Source of the DNA: Pseudomonas sp. N40(2020)
Lineage (GTDB): Bacteria > Pseudomonadota > Gammaproteobacteria > Pseudomonadales > Pseudomonadaceae
DNA: 64,000 nucleotides
Assembly: GCF_014472415.1 (NCBI RefSeq)
Contig: NZ_JACSZV010000018.1
Location: 48,605-112,604 of the forward strand
Direction: 5' to 3'
Positions within the stretch are counted from its first letter, which is position 1. Every line of letters starts with the position of its first letter. The translations under genes were made by a program, and so were the position numbers. Of this stretch, positions 8,401 through 16,725 are shown one piece after another. The notes below the pieces were generated by a model. The model made no database searches, was not told the origin of the DNA, and was given only the letters and a program-made list of their open reading frames with translations.

Positions 8401-9338
8401 TGCGGTTGGTTGTCGCGAGCGCCGTACCAGCCGAGATCTACTACGTAAGCGTCGGCCCAGTGAGCAGCGATGGGGCTGGAAACAAGTGCCTTAATAATTT
8501 CCTCAGCCTCGGCACGTGTGAAGGGCGCAGTTCGCCCGCCAAAAATGCTCTCCGACAAATGCTCCAGTAACGACTGATTCTTGATGTAACTGGCGATGAG
8601 TTTGCGGAACTCACTGCGCTCAGTTGCAGAAAGCGTCGCCGAGTTGCCTTCTCCAGTCTTTATCATTTCCCAATAGTTGCCCAACTCTGGGCTTGCATGA
8701 GGTTTGGCTTCCATGAAAGCCACAAGACGGGACGCTTCGGCGGCATTGTGAGGGATGATGTAGCCGTGGAAAGCCAGCCATTGCGCCAAATCGATCTGGT
8801 CTGCGGTGGAAATCGTGCCACCGGTCAATTCGGCCATTTCAACCAGTATCTGCAGATCGTCTTGCAGATCCGGTGCGCGTTTGAAGGCGTTTGCCAAATC
8901 CACGGTATTACCCGAGTGTTTTGCGTTAATTTCGCCTTCGGTTGTCACTTCGAAAACTGAGTGTTCGGAAAGTCTCAATGTTGCCATCAGTTTTTTGAAG
9001 GAAGTTTGTTCGGACATTCGTTGCAGCAAGTGCCTGCCGGGGAGTATGGCATCTTCAAGTGTCGATCCCGCCTCCAGGGATAGGGTCGCGCCCTCCAGCG
9101 TAATTGTTTGCGCAGGGGCAAGATGCGCTGAGCGCTGCTTGAGTTTATATATCACTTCCTCTCGTTCGCGGTTATCGCTTGCAACGTATTCACGGTGGAG
9201 GTTAGAAGAAGGGGCAGGTCGGGATAAGTAACGTTGATTCAGGAAGTTTGAATGTTTTAGGGTCATAATAAATTCGTTTATTTTGGTTTGTATGTTTGAG
9301 TGATCCTCTTTTGTTGGAGTGTGTTTATCAAGAAGCAT
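5424..9338 (-). CDS. Large orphan protein with C-terminal HExxH motif, toxin-like candidate
   Basis: 1304 residues, not recognised as a named family. The first ~800 residues look like mixed helical segments. A hydrophobic/Ala-rich stretch at about 871-895 (AAMTFLLVVGAIAKIA) could insert into a membrane. Near the C-terminus VGDVLVHEMSHG places a zincin-type HExxH at H1169-H1173, followed by acidic residues that could give a third ligand. Very large Pseudomonas proteins with a putative pore region and a C-terminal enzyme domain are often toxins; that is inference here. No signal peptide, RTX repeat or PAAR/VgrG partner is visible, so export is unexplained. Neither the ATG at 9338 nor the in-frame ATG at 9266 has a good ribosome site. 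A strong terminator follows the gene. Base composition is more AT-rich than the surrounding genome. Confidence 0.6.
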   Translation of the reverse strand: MLLDKHTPTKEDHSNIQTKINEFIMTLKHSNFLNQRYLSRPAPSSNLHREYVASDNREREEVIYKLKQRSAHLAPAQTITLEGATLSLEAGSTLEDAILPGRHLLQRMSEQTSFKKLMATLRLSEHSVFEVTTEGEINAKHSGNTVDLANAFKRAPDLQDDLQILVEMAELTGGTISTADQIDLAQWLAFHGYIIPHNAAEASRLVAFMEAKPHASPELGNYWEMIKTGEGNSATLSATERSEFRKLIASYIKNQSLLEHLSESIFGGRTAPFTRAEAEEIIKALVSSPIAAHWADAYVVDLGWYGARDNQPQSETSRKQVILTSLLLNLHPQVGEDVPRNHVAGFDLYAAEHLEKSFAEIQTDFENHLIEHHRVSKKNAALAAHLLLAEPAPEFLVKGLPATLLVGTPQCVEFCRIVAVQEIIAPGSTRSMTYAQLQQLSTLEPVTESRKMLDALAAVDPVIDWAVLNKIVTPDDVEKSVTDSLKVATDAYARHARTLAENAETLTRPLPTRKSVALDILKQVAKGCTYLESDVLQQTRNRPLEDAYISLKMSPVELHMSNDLATGNWDLKQGESIYTAFPNMRRNLVSPDGEFYRQFNRAYLVHAQAMNTHLKQAFTSMPLLDRIRLLKGQVTMFTVRPLVAKRQSINGISANPIASTIDTILKVTEREPTESHREIDDAKGRYGVVICCEFEGRVTCYELFTLHGICRENTELAKLVQREKLLSAPSRSNATNYSAPAKVHQLPTNIECYTHGVTPGLIEASSGVIDKIAELPALAPLSPINGYYQSFYSTEFDRLVNFVLKHRPVATYDELVKECWGQTRLEALRAKREKDLDTFLNVVVPFKSCIEDLNSGDLDRQFDGIKACTLEAAMTFLLVVGAIAKIASLAAKSMSIATKASKIASTGAGLVSNLLNPLDGATDLLVNGAKLLRKGWHSGVAALESAIYDARKWSGKTPYHALSAAVDPDTIRLGIRQTAQESADVFQVWGIRHSDEWYALNRLGEPCGPELRNLKLVNKFNVPNPFKRAKPFSYTRGYLKKAIPHAKSKIDNTIQLLLDGHNDDVRSVIKHVFGIDSSEAIERITRNLRAMRKDLDSVGLHNMVFRPPGSDVIAALQPQAYKRWQAAVRSGEKLDINSRTFLSIYPDNLDEFYTVAKFDDARVGDVLVHEMSHGAPDTLDLYYSEIVRDAIPAEYNAVGLLEFARDAHKAHPQNLSNPHFRFGVLKDFEEFKSTISSRPKIVQEHPALVNAESYSLAVSLIDQHTTSPATFMFNLSTITNSINNTAPGEFLSGPILLNLAKPNF

Positions 9339-9398
9339 TATGTGAGTGTGTTTTTCAACAGCTCGCCAGCTTATGTTTTGTTCGCAAAAATATGAGGC

Positions 9399-9436
9399 CG
9401 GACTGCCCCTTGAAGTTGTTTTAAAGCGGCAGTCCG
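9399..9436 (-). terminator. Hairpin downstream of the response regulator gene
   Basis: A 9-bp perfect stem (CGGACTGCC at 9399-9407 with GGCAGTCCG at 9428-9436) follows the receiver gene on the - strand, with a T-rich stretch about 8 nt further on. It is a likely terminator separating that gene from the large ORF downstream. Confidence 0.6.
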
Positions 9437-9445
9437 TTGAGTTAA

Positions 9446-9805
9446 TTATTGAATGCTGCTTTTTACTTTGTCACGTAATTGGTCAATCGAAAAAGGTTTG
9501 CCAATAACCTGCATGTCCGGAGGTACATCAATACTTTCAGCATAACCACTGGCAAACAGGATTGGCAGGGCGGGGCGTAACAGACGTGCTTGCGTGGCCA
9601 GTTCACGACCATCCATAACTGGCAAACCTACATCAGTCATCATCAGATCAATTTTCTGTTCCTCATCATTGAGAAACTCCAGCGCCTTCTCGCTGCCGTC
9701 AGCCTCCAGCACCTTGTACTCCAGCTCCTCCAGCACATCGACGATCAGCATGCGCACAATGGCATCGTCTTCTACTACAAGGATGATGGACGCTGGGGTG
9801 GACAT
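9446..9805 (-). CDS. Single-domain response regulator (CheY-like receiver)
   Basis: 119 residues from the ATG at 9805 (MSTPASIILVVEDD); an in-frame TTG five codons upstream is less likely. It is a lone receiver domain: acidic pocket VVEDD, phospho-acceptor Asp in LMMTDVGLP, Thr/Ser switch in LFASGY, and conserved Lys in IGKPF. It has no output domain, so it would act as a phosphate shuttle or sink in a relay. It is divergent from the big hybrid kinase gene beginning at 10071 and closely resembles the C-terminal receiver of the hybrid kinase at 16726-18396, suggesting that all belong to one signalling network. The partner kinase cannot be decided from sequence alone. Confidence 0.88.
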   Translation of the reverse strand: MSTPASIILVVEDDAIVRMLIVDVLEELEYKVLEADGSEKALEFLNDEEQKIDLMMTDVGLPVMDGRELATQARLLRPALPILFASGYAESIDVPPDMQVIGKPFSIDQLRDKVKSSIQ

Positions 9806-10070
9806 AATAGAGGCTCTCAAAGATAGAAATTCAGGGGTATCGGCCGGTCGAATCTGCCGGGCTCATGCATGAGTAAGTGGCGCATGGCCACAAGTTCCCG
9901 GCTTGATACAAAAAACATTCACTGCAAATGGACAGGCAAGGATAACTGTTGGCGTGGCTCTAGACGCGAGCAAATGTAGGAATTTGCTGCCAAAGCTGTG
10001 AGAAAAATGGATCCATCGTGCCGTTTTGGGGCAAACTCTCGGGTTTTCAACAGTTCGACAAGGCTGCCCC

Positions 10071-13000
10071 ATGTCCTCTCCGTCTTCGGTTGATGAGCAA
10101 CGGTTTCGCAAACTCCTGAGTCGCAACATCAGCCTGCCGCTGGGTGTTGGTGTGCTCAGTGCCGTGTTCTTCGTTTCGCTGATCACGTATCTGCTGTCGG
10201 TCATCCAGTGGGTTGAACACACCGACCGGGTGATCAATAACGCCAACGAAGCGGTGAAGCTCACTGTGGATCTGGAAACCGGCATGCGCGGGTTTCTGCT
10301 CAGCGGCGACGAGCACTTCCTTGATCCTTATGAAACGGCCAAGCCGCGTATCAATGTGGCGCTCAATACCTTGCTTGAGCTGACCGCCGACAATCCTGTG
10401 CAGACCGACCGTTTGCGCCGCCTCCAGGCATTACAGACCGAGTGGGCGACCTATGCACAATCGATGATCGATTTGCAGCGCAGCAGCGGGGATTATCGCG
10501 GTGCCGTAAAGGCTGGACGTGGCAAGCGCCTGACCGACGAGATTCGCAAGCAGTTCGAAGACGTGATCGACATGGAGCAGCAGTTACGCACCACGCGTAA
10601 CGAAGAAGTGCGCCGCACGACGATCTGGAGCATCACCCTTTATCTGCTGTTTGTGGCTGGCATCAGTGGGTTGCTGGCGTACATCGGTCGGCGAGACCTG
10701 GTCAATCTGTCCGAAAGCTACGGCGCCACATTGGCGGCGCAGCAGGCCAGTGCCGAGCGTCTGGAACAGCAAGCGTGGCTGCGCAACGGGCAGACCGAGT
10801 TGGCTGAGCAGGTGCTGGGACAACTGACGCTCAATCTGCTCGGCCGCAACATTCTGCAGTTCTGCGCGCAATACCTTGGCACGGCCGTAGCGGCGTTGTA
10901 CGTGCGCGAAGAGCACGGTGGCCTCAAGCGTGTAGCGACTTATGGGTTTTCTCGCGAACAGGAAGATCAGGACCAGTCGATCTACAGCGGCGAAGGTATT
11001 GTCGGTCAGGTCGCGCAGCAGGCGCGGCTTATTCGTCTCGATTCGGTACCGTCGGATTACTTCAAGGTCAGCTCCGGACTCGGCGAAGGCCTGCCGCGCA
11101 GCGTGGTGGTCGTGCCGACCAGCGATGACGAACGGGTCAACGGCGTGATCGAACTGGGTTTCCTGCGTCCGCTCAACGACCGCGACATCGAACTGCTTGA
11201 ATTGATTGCCGGCAACGTCGGCACTTCCATCGAAGCGGCGCGTTATCGTCAGCGCTTGCAGGAAGTGCTGGCCGAAACCCAGCAGCTCAACGAAGAGTTG
11301 CAGGTGCAACAGGAAGAGTTGAAGACTGCCAACGAAGAACTGGAGGAGCAGTCGCGGATCCTCAAGGAATCGCAAGCGCACTTGGAAACCCAGCAAGTCG
11401 AGCTGGAGCAGACCAACGAACAACTCGCCGAACAGGCGCAGACCTTGGCCGAGCAGCGCGATGCCATGGATCTGAAGAACACCGAACTGAATCAGGCGCA
11501 GGTGCAACTCGAAGAGCGCGCCGAAGAGTTGCAGCGCTCAAGCAAGTACAAGTCCGAGTTCCTCGCCAATATGTCCCACGAACTGCGCACGCCGCTGAAC
11601 AGTTCGCTGATCCTGGCCAAGTTGCTGGCGGAAAACCCGCAGGACAATCTCAGTGCTGAACAAGTCAAGTTTGCCGAGTCGATCTACTCCGCCGGCAACG
11701 ATCTGCTCAACCTGATCAACGACATTCTCGATATTTCCAAGGTCGAGGCCGGCAAGCTTGAAGTGATCCCGGAAATCACCAGCGTCGCGCGTCTGGCCGA
11801 TGGCCTGCGCAGCGTGTTCGAACCGCTGGCGGCCGACAAACGACTGACCTTCAGCGTGGATTTGCTCCCGGATGCGCCGGTGACACTGTTTACCGACCGT
11901 CAACGTCTGGAACAAGTGATCAAAAACCTGCTGTCCAACGCCGTGAAATTTACCGAGCAGGGCACGGTGCGCCTGACCATCAGCGGCCAGCCGAATGATC
12001 GCATTGCGTTCATCGTGCGCGATTCGGGCATCGGCATTGCCGCGGATCAGCAGGAAAGCATCTTTGAAGCGTTCCGTCAGGCCGATGGCACCACCAACCG
12101 CAAATACGGCGGTACCGGGCTGGGCCTTTCGATCTCGCGGGATCTGGCGACCTTGCTGGGCGGCTCGATCAGCGTCAGCAGCGCACCGGGGCAGGGCAGT
12201 GTGTTCACGCTGGTATTGCCGCAGCAATACAACGAGTCCACTGATGTATCGAAAGCGCCGTTGACCTTCACTCCGCCAGTCCAAACCGTGACGGCGACCG
12301 TAGCGCCTGCGGTGGTGGTTTCGCCTCTGGCGCCGGTTCACATCCCGCGCTTTGCCGACGACCGCGACAAGGCCCCGTTCGCCACCCGTTGCATTCTGGT
12401 AGTGGAAGATGAGCCGAACTTTGCGCATATCCTCTACGATCTGGCGCACGAACTGGGTTATCAGTGCCTGGTTGCCCATGGCGCGGACGAAGGTTATGAC
12501 CTGGCCCGCGAGTTCGTGCCGGATGCCATTCTGCTCGACATGCGTCTGCCGGATCACTCCGGATTGACTGTGTTGCAGCGTTTGAAAGAACACGCCGAAA
12601 CCCGCCACATCCCCGTTCACGTGATTTCGGTCGAGGATCGGGTCGAAGCGGCGATGCACATGGGCGCCATTGGCTATGCAGTCAAACCGACCACCCGCGA
12701 AGAGCTCAAGGACGTGTTCGCCCGTCTCGAAGCCAAGCTGACCCAGAAGGTCAAACGCGTGTTGCTGGTTGAAGACGACGATCTGCAGCGCGAGAGCATC
12801 GCTCGACTGATCGGCGATGACGACATCGAGATCACGGCTGTCGGTCTGGCGCAGGACGCGCTGGAGAAGCTGCGCACAACGATCTATGACTGCATGGTCA
12901 TAGACCTGAAGCTGCCAGACATGCTTGGTAATGAGCTGCTCAAGCGCATGTCCACCGAAGATATCTGCTCGTTCCCGCCGGTCATCGTTTATACCGGTCG

Positions 13001-13568
13001 TAACCTGACGCGCGATGAAGAGGCCGACCTGCGCAAGTACTCGCGCTCGATCATCATCAAGGGCGCACGCTCACCGGAGCGTCTGCTCGATGAGGTCACA
13101 CTCTTTCTGCACAAAGTCGAATCGCAGTTGTCCCATGAGCGGCAGAAGATGCTGAAGACCGCGCGCAGCCGCGACAAGGTTTTCGAGGGTCGCAAAGTGC
13201 TGCTGGTGGACGACGATGTGCGCAACATCTTCGCCCTGACCAGTGCCCTGGAGACCAAAGGCGCAGTCGTGGTGATCGGGCGTAATGGCCGTGAAGCGAT
13301 TGAAAAACTGAATGAAGTCGAGGACATCGATCTGGTGTTGATGGACGTGATGATGCCGGAGATGGATGGTTTCGAAGCCACCATCGAAATCCGCAAGGAC
13401 CCGCGCTGGCGCAAACTGCCCATTATTGCGGTGACGGCCAAGGCCATGAAGGACGATCAGGAGCGCTGCCTGCAGGCGGGCGCCAACGATTATCTGGCCA
13501 AGCCCATTGATCTGGATCGCCTGTTCTCGCTGATTCGCGTGTGGTTACCGAAGATGGAACGCATTTAG
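10071..13568 (+). CDS. Hybrid sensor histidine kinase: CHASE3-GAF-HisKA-HATPase with three receivers
   Basis: 1165 residues from the ATG at 10071; a TTG 15 codons upstream is less likely. Two membrane segments (about residues 20-44 and 185-205) flank a CHASE3-like periplasmic domain (DLETGMRGFLLSGDEHF). A GAF domain follows at about 250-390, then a long Glu/Gln-rich coiled coil at about 395-490. HisKA has SHELRTPLN with phospho-acceptor H503, and the ATPase has NLLSNAVKFT, DSGIGI and GTGLGLSI. Three receivers follow with acceptor Asp at 823, 945 and 1092. The arrangement suits a multistep phosphorelay sensing an envelope or redox signal. It heads a tightly packed run with cheR, cheB and two more receiver genes, the next start overlapping its stop by one base. 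Confidence 0.9.
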   Translation: MSSPSSVDEQRFRKLLSRNISLPLGVGVLSAVFFVSLITYLLSVIQWVEHTDRVINNANEAVKLTVDLETGMRGFLLSGDEHFLDPYETAKPRINVALNTLLELTADNPVQTDRLRRLQALQTEWATYAQSMIDLQRSSGDYRGAVKAGRGKRLTDEIRKQFEDVIDMEQQLRTTRNEEVRRTTIWSITLYLLFVAGISGLLAYIGRRDLVNLSESYGATLAAQQASAERLEQQAWLRNGQTELAEQVLGQLTLNLLGRNILQFCAQYLGTAVAALYVREEHGGLKRVATYGFSREQEDQDQSIYSGEGIVGQVAQQARLIRLDSVPSDYFKVSSGLGEGLPRSVVVVPTSDDERVNGVIELGFLRPLNDRDIELLELIAGNVGTSIEAARYRQRLQEVLAETQQLNEELQVQQEELKTANEELEEQSRILKESQAHLETQQVELEQTNEQLAEQAQTLAEQRDAMDLKNTELNQAQVQLEERAEELQRSSKYKSEFLANMSHELRTPLNSSLILAKLLAENPQDNLSAEQVKFAESIYSAGNDLLNLINDILDISKVEAGKLEVIPEITSVARLADGLRSVFEPLAADKRLTFSVDLLPDAPVTLFTDRQRLEQVIKNLLSNAVKFTEQGTVRLTISGQPNDRIAFIVRDSGIGIAADQQESIFEAFRQADGTTNRKYGGTGLGLSISRDLATLLGGSISVSSAPGQGSVFTLVLPQQYNESTDVSKAPLTFTPPVQTVTATVAPAVVVSPLAPVHIPRFADDRDKAPFATRCILVVEDEPNFAHILYDLAHELGYQCLVAHGADEGYDLAREFVPDAILLDMRLPDHSGLTVLQRLKEHAETRHIPVHVISVEDRVEAAMHMGAIGYAVKPTTREELKDVFARLEAKLTQKVKRVLLVEDDDLQRESIARLIGDDDIEITAVGLAQDALEKLRTTIYDCMVIDLKLPDMLGNELLKRMSTEDICSFPPVIVYTGRNLTRDEEADLRKYSRSIIIKGARSPERLLDEVTLFLHKVESQLSHERQKMLKTARSRDKVFEGRKVLLVDDDVRNIFALTSALETKGAVVVIGRNGREAIEKLNEVEDIDLVLMDVMMPEMDGFEATIEIRKDPRWRKLPIIAVTAKAMKDDQERCLQAGANDYLAKPIDLDRLFSLIRVWLPKMERI

Positions 13569-14401
13569 TGGAACGCAATCATCCAGCGGAACGAAACAGT
13601 GAAATCGAATTACGGCTGTTGATCGAGGCGATCTACCTCAAGTACAGCTACGATTTTCGCGATTACTCCGGCGCTTCGATCAAGCGCCGGGTCCAACACG
13701 CGTTGGGTCAATTCGAGTGCGCGACGATTTCGGCGTTGCAGGAAAAAGTCCTGCACGACCCGACGGCGTTTATGCAGTTGTTGCAGTTGTTGACGATTCC
13801 GGTCAGCGAGATGTTTCGCGATCCGTCGCATTTCCTGGCCATTCGCAAGGAAGTGGTGCCGCTGCTCAGAACCTATCCTTCGATCAAGATCTGGATCGCC
13901 GGGTGCAGCACGGGTGAGGAGGTCTATTCGATGGCGATTCTGCTGCGCGAAGAGGGCCTGCTCGATCGCACGATCATTTACGCCACCGACATCAATCCGC
14001 GCTCGCTGGACAAGGCCAAGCAGGGGATATTTTCGATGGAAAACGTCCGTGCCTACACCGCCAACTATCAACAGGCCGGTGGGCAGCGATCATTTGCCGA
14101 CTATTACACCGCGGCCTATGGCTACGCGATTTTCGACAAGAGTCTGTGCGAGAACGTGACGTTTGCCGACCACAGTCTGGCCACCGACAGCGTGTTCTCC
14201 GAAACCCAATTGATTTCCTGCCGTAACGTGTTGATCTATTTCAACAAGAAGCTGCAGGATCGAGCGTTCGGGCTGTTCCATGAATCCCTGTGTCATCGCG
14301 GTTTCCTGGTGCTCGGCAGCAAAGAGACGCTGGATTTTTCCAGCTATGCAAACCAGTTCGAACCGCTGGTGAAACAAGAACGGATCTACCGCAAATCATG
14401 A
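13568..14401 (+). CDS. CheR-family S-adenosylmethionine-dependent methyltransferase
   Basis: 277 residues if started at the GTG at 13568, whose first base is the last base of the upstream TAG; a GTG nine codons earlier is also open. The N-terminal all-helical CheR domain (FRDYSGASIKRRV) is followed by the SAM-binding domain with WIAGCSTGEEVYSMA, ATDINP and ISCRNVLIYF. CheR enzymes methylate glutamate side chains of receptors. No receptor gene is present here, so the target may be the Glu-rich coiled coil of the upstream hybrid kinase, which is inference. It is translationally coupled to both neighbours (one-base overlap upstream, ATGA overlap downstream). Confidence 0.9.
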   Translation: MERNHPAERNSEIELRLLIEAIYLKYSYDFRDYSGASIKRRVQHALGQFECATISALQEKVLHDPTAFMQLLQLLTIPVSEMFRDPSHFLAIRKEVVPLLRTYPSIKIWIAGCSTGEEVYSMAILLREEGLLDRTIIYATDINPRSLDKAKQGIFSMENVRAYTANYQQAGGQRSFADYYTAAYGYAIFDKSLCENVTFADHSLATDSVFSETQLISCRNVLIYFNKKLQDRAFGLFHESLCHRGFLVLGSKETLDFSSYANQFEPLVKQERIYRKS

Positions 14402-14991
14402 ACGACATTGCGGATCTGCCTCGAATCGAGGCTATTGTGGTCGGGGCTTCCGCCGGTGGCGTTGAAGCCTTGTTAACCCTGCTTGGGCCGCTGCGCAAAG
14501 GTTTTGCACTGCCGATCATCATCGTGCTGCACCTGCCGGAAGAGCGCCGCAGCCAGTTGGCCGAGGTGTTCTCCCGGCGTCTGGCGTTGCCAGTGGAGGA
14601 GGCCACGGACAAGCGGGACATCGAGGCGGGCACGGTGTATTTCGCCACGCCCGGTTATCACCTGTCGGTGGAACTGGATCGCAGCCTGTCCTTGAGTCTT
14701 GAGGATCGCATCCATCATTCCCGGCCATCAATTGACTACCTCTTCGAATCTGCCGCCGACGTCTATGGCCCGAAGCTGGCCGCTGTGCTGCTGACAGGCG
14801 CCAATCACGATGGCGCGCGCGGACTGGCGCAGGTCAAGCGCCACGGTGGTCTGACCATCGTGCAGGACCCTGACGACGCCCAGGTCGCCACCATGCCTCT
14901 GGCTGCGCTGAAAACCCAGCAGCCGGATCATGTCTTACCCATTCACGGCATCGGCCGTCTGCTAGTCGAGCTGGAACGAATCGCATGCTGA
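14398..14991 (+). CDS. CheB-type methylesterase/amidase domain, without receiver
   Basis: 197 residues; the ATG at 14398 overlaps the cheR TGA (ATGA) and replaces a longer open frame from 14290 that has no support. It has the catalytic domain only: Ser in VVGASAGGVEAL (residue 18), His in IIVLHLPEERR, and Asp in LTGANHDGARGL, forming the CheB triad. Classical CheB has an N-terminal receiver that controls activity; here it is absent, so control may come from separate receiver proteins in the cluster. It would remove methyl groups from glutamate residues methylated by the adjacent CheR. It overlaps the next gene by 7 bases, indicating coupled translation. Confidence 0.9.
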   Translation: MNDIADLPRIEAIVVGASAGGVEALLTLLGPLRKGFALPIIIVLHLPEERRSQLAEVFSRRLALPVEEATDKRDIEAGTVYFATPGYHLSVELDRSLSLSLEDRIHHSRPSIDYLFESAADVYGPKLAAVLLTGANHDGARGLAQVKRHGGLTIVQDPDDAQVATMPLAALKTQQPDHVLPIHGIGRLLVELERIAC

Positions 14992-16199
14992 GTAATATCC
15001 AGGCAAAACTGCTGATCGTCGACGATCTGCCCGAGAACCTGCTGGCGCTCGAAGCGCTGATCAAACGCGAAGACCGCACCGTCTACAAGGCGCTGTCGGC
15101 GGACGAAGCTCTGTCGCTGCTGCTGCAACACGAATTCGCCATGGCCATTCTCGACGTGCAGATGCCGGGCATGAACGGCTTCGAACTGGCCGAGTTGATG
15201 CGCGGCACCGAGAAGACCAAGAACATCCCGATCATTTTTGTCAGCGCTGCCGGTCGCGAACTCAACTATGCGTTCAAGGGCTATGAGAGCGGGGCGGTGG
15301 ACTTTCTGCACAAGCCGCTGGATATCCACGCGGTCAAGAGCAAGGTCAACGTTTTCGTCGATCTGTACCGACAGAGCAAGGCCATGAAGCAACAGGTCGA
15401 AGCGCTGGAACAGGCTCGCCGGGAGCAGGAAGCGTTGTTGCAGCAATTGCAGAGCACCCAGCTGGAACTTGAGCAAGCGGTGCGGATGCGCGATGACTTC
15501 ATGTCAATCGTCGCCCACGAAGTGCGCACCCCCCTCAATGGCCTGATACTCGAAACCCAATTGCGCAAGATGCACTTGGCGCGGGATAACGCAGCGGCGT
15601 TCACCCTCGACAAGATGCACGCGATGGTCGATCGCGACGAGCGTCAGATCAAAAGCCTCATCCGGCTGATCGAAGACATGCTCGACGTCTCCCGGATACG
15701 TACCGGCAAGTTGTCGATCCGGCCTAACCGTTTCGATCTGGTGCAGTTGGTGGGCAATCTGCTGCAAAACTTTGCGCAGCAGATGGAAGCAGCGGAAACG
15801 TCGGTCAGCTTTGAAGCGGATAGGCCGCTGGAAGGTTGCTGGGATGAGTTCCGCATCGAGCAGGTCATTTCCAATCTGCTGACCAATGCGCTGCGTTATG
15901 GCGGCAGAAGCCCGATTCAGGTGCGGGTCTACCGCCAAGGCAACGAAGCTCGGGTCGAGGTTCAGGATCACGGGATCGGCATCAGCGAAGAGAACCAAAA
16001 GCGTATTTTCCAACAATTCGAACGGGTTTCCGCCAAGACGGTAGTCGCCGGGCTCGGGTTGGGTCTGTTCATTTCCGAGCAGATCGTCGCCGCCCATGGC
16101 GGCTCAATCGTCGTCGAGAGTGAAATCAACGAGGGCGCCCTGTTTCGCGTTTGTCTGCCGATAGAGGAAAACGGCAAATCCGACGCAACCTCTGAGTGA
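14985..16199 (+). CDS. Receiver-histidine kinase (REC-HisKA-HATPase), soluble
   Basis: 404 residues, no membrane segment. The receiver is N-terminal (LLIVDDLPENLLALEAL, acceptor D57 in AILDVQMPG, Lys in LHKPLD). A coiled coil follows at about 130-165, then HisKA with VAHEVRTPLNG (H178), then the ATPase (NLLTNALRYGG, DHGIGI, GLGLGLFIS). The kinase would be driven by phosphorylation of its own receiver and so could act as second stage of the relay begun by the hybrid kinase at 10071. It overlaps cheB by 7 bases, and its stop precedes the next receiver gene by only 44 bases. Confidence 0.9.
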   Translation: MLSNIQAKLLIVDDLPENLLALEALIKREDRTVYKALSADEALSLLLQHEFAMAILDVQMPGMNGFELAELMRGTEKTKNIPIIFVSAAGRELNYAFKGYESGAVDFLHKPLDIHAVKSKVNVFVDLYRQSKAMKQQVEALEQARREQEALLQQLQSTQLELEQAVRMRDDFMSIVAHEVRTPLNGLILETQLRKMHLARDNAAAFTLDKMHAMVDRDERQIKSLIRLIEDMLDVSRIRTGKLSIRPNRFDLVQLVGNLLQNFAQQMEAAETSVSFEADRPLEGCWDEFRIEQVISNLLTNALRYGGRSPIQVRVYRQGNEARVEVQDHGIGISEENQKRIFQQFERVSAKTVVAGLGLGLFISEQIVAAHGGSIVVESEINEGALFRVCLPIEENGKSDATSE

Positions 16200-16243
16200 C
16201 CACACGGTCGTATCAGCAGCTATTGACCGAACAAAGGCTTCCC

Positions 16244-16621
16244 ATGAGCGTAGATGCACAAGATGTAGTACTTATCGTCGAAGACGAACCGAGTATCTTG
16301 ATGATTCTTTCGATTTATCTGAAGGATCAAGGGTATCGCGTGCTCGAGGCCGAAAACGGCGAGCAGGCGTTCGAAATCCTCGCGAGCAAGCCACATTTGG
16401 ATCTGTTGATCACCGACTTCCGCTTGCCTGGCGGCATCTCCGGCGTACAGATCGCCGAGCCCGCCGTGAAGCTGCGACCTGACTTGAAGGTGATTTTCAT
16501 CAGCGGTTACCCGCAGGAAATCCGCGAGACCGGCAGCCCCATCACGCTCAAGGCACCCATTCTGGAAAAGCCGTTCGATCTGGACGTGTTGCAGGAAAAG
16601 ATTCAGGAGCTGCTGGCCTGA
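16244..16621 (+). CDS. Single-domain response regulator
   Basis: 125 residues from the ATG at 16244, preceded by AAAGG at 8 nt; an in-frame GTG at 16196 overlaps the upstream stop and cannot be excluded. Receiver features are VLIVEDEPSI, acceptor Asp in LLITDFRLPGG, switch Ser in FISGYP and Lys in LEKPFD. No output domain is attached. It is the last gene of the + strand signalling run, and a long inverted repeat follows directly. With the receiver at 9446 it gives the cluster two free receivers, able to shuttle phosphate between the kinases or to an output outside the window. Confidence 0.88.
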   Translation: MSVDAQDVVLIVEDEPSILMILSIYLKDQGYRVLEAENGEQAFEILASKPHLDLLITDFRLPGGISGVQIAEPAVKLRPDLKVIFISGYPQEIRETGSPITLKAPILEKPFDLDVLQEKIQELLA

Positions 16622-16640
16622 CCGCGAAATGCACGAGCTC

Positions 16641-16706
16641 TGCCGAAGGCTGCGATCTTTTGATTTTGATCTGAAAAACAAAATCAAAAGATCGCAGCCT
16701 TCGGCA
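16641..16706. repeat. Long perfect inverted repeat between convergent genes (family A, copy 1)
   Basis: Arms of 27 bp (16641-16667 and 16680-16706) are perfectly complementary around a 12-bp loop. The arm begins TGCCGAAGGCTGCGATCTTT. It sits between the convergent ends of the receiver gene and the hybrid kinase gene and could stop transcription from both sides. Three more copies of the same family occur at 53298, 61249 and 63938. Confidence 0.85.
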
Positions 16707-16725
16707 GCTCCATTCGTTTGTTCTG

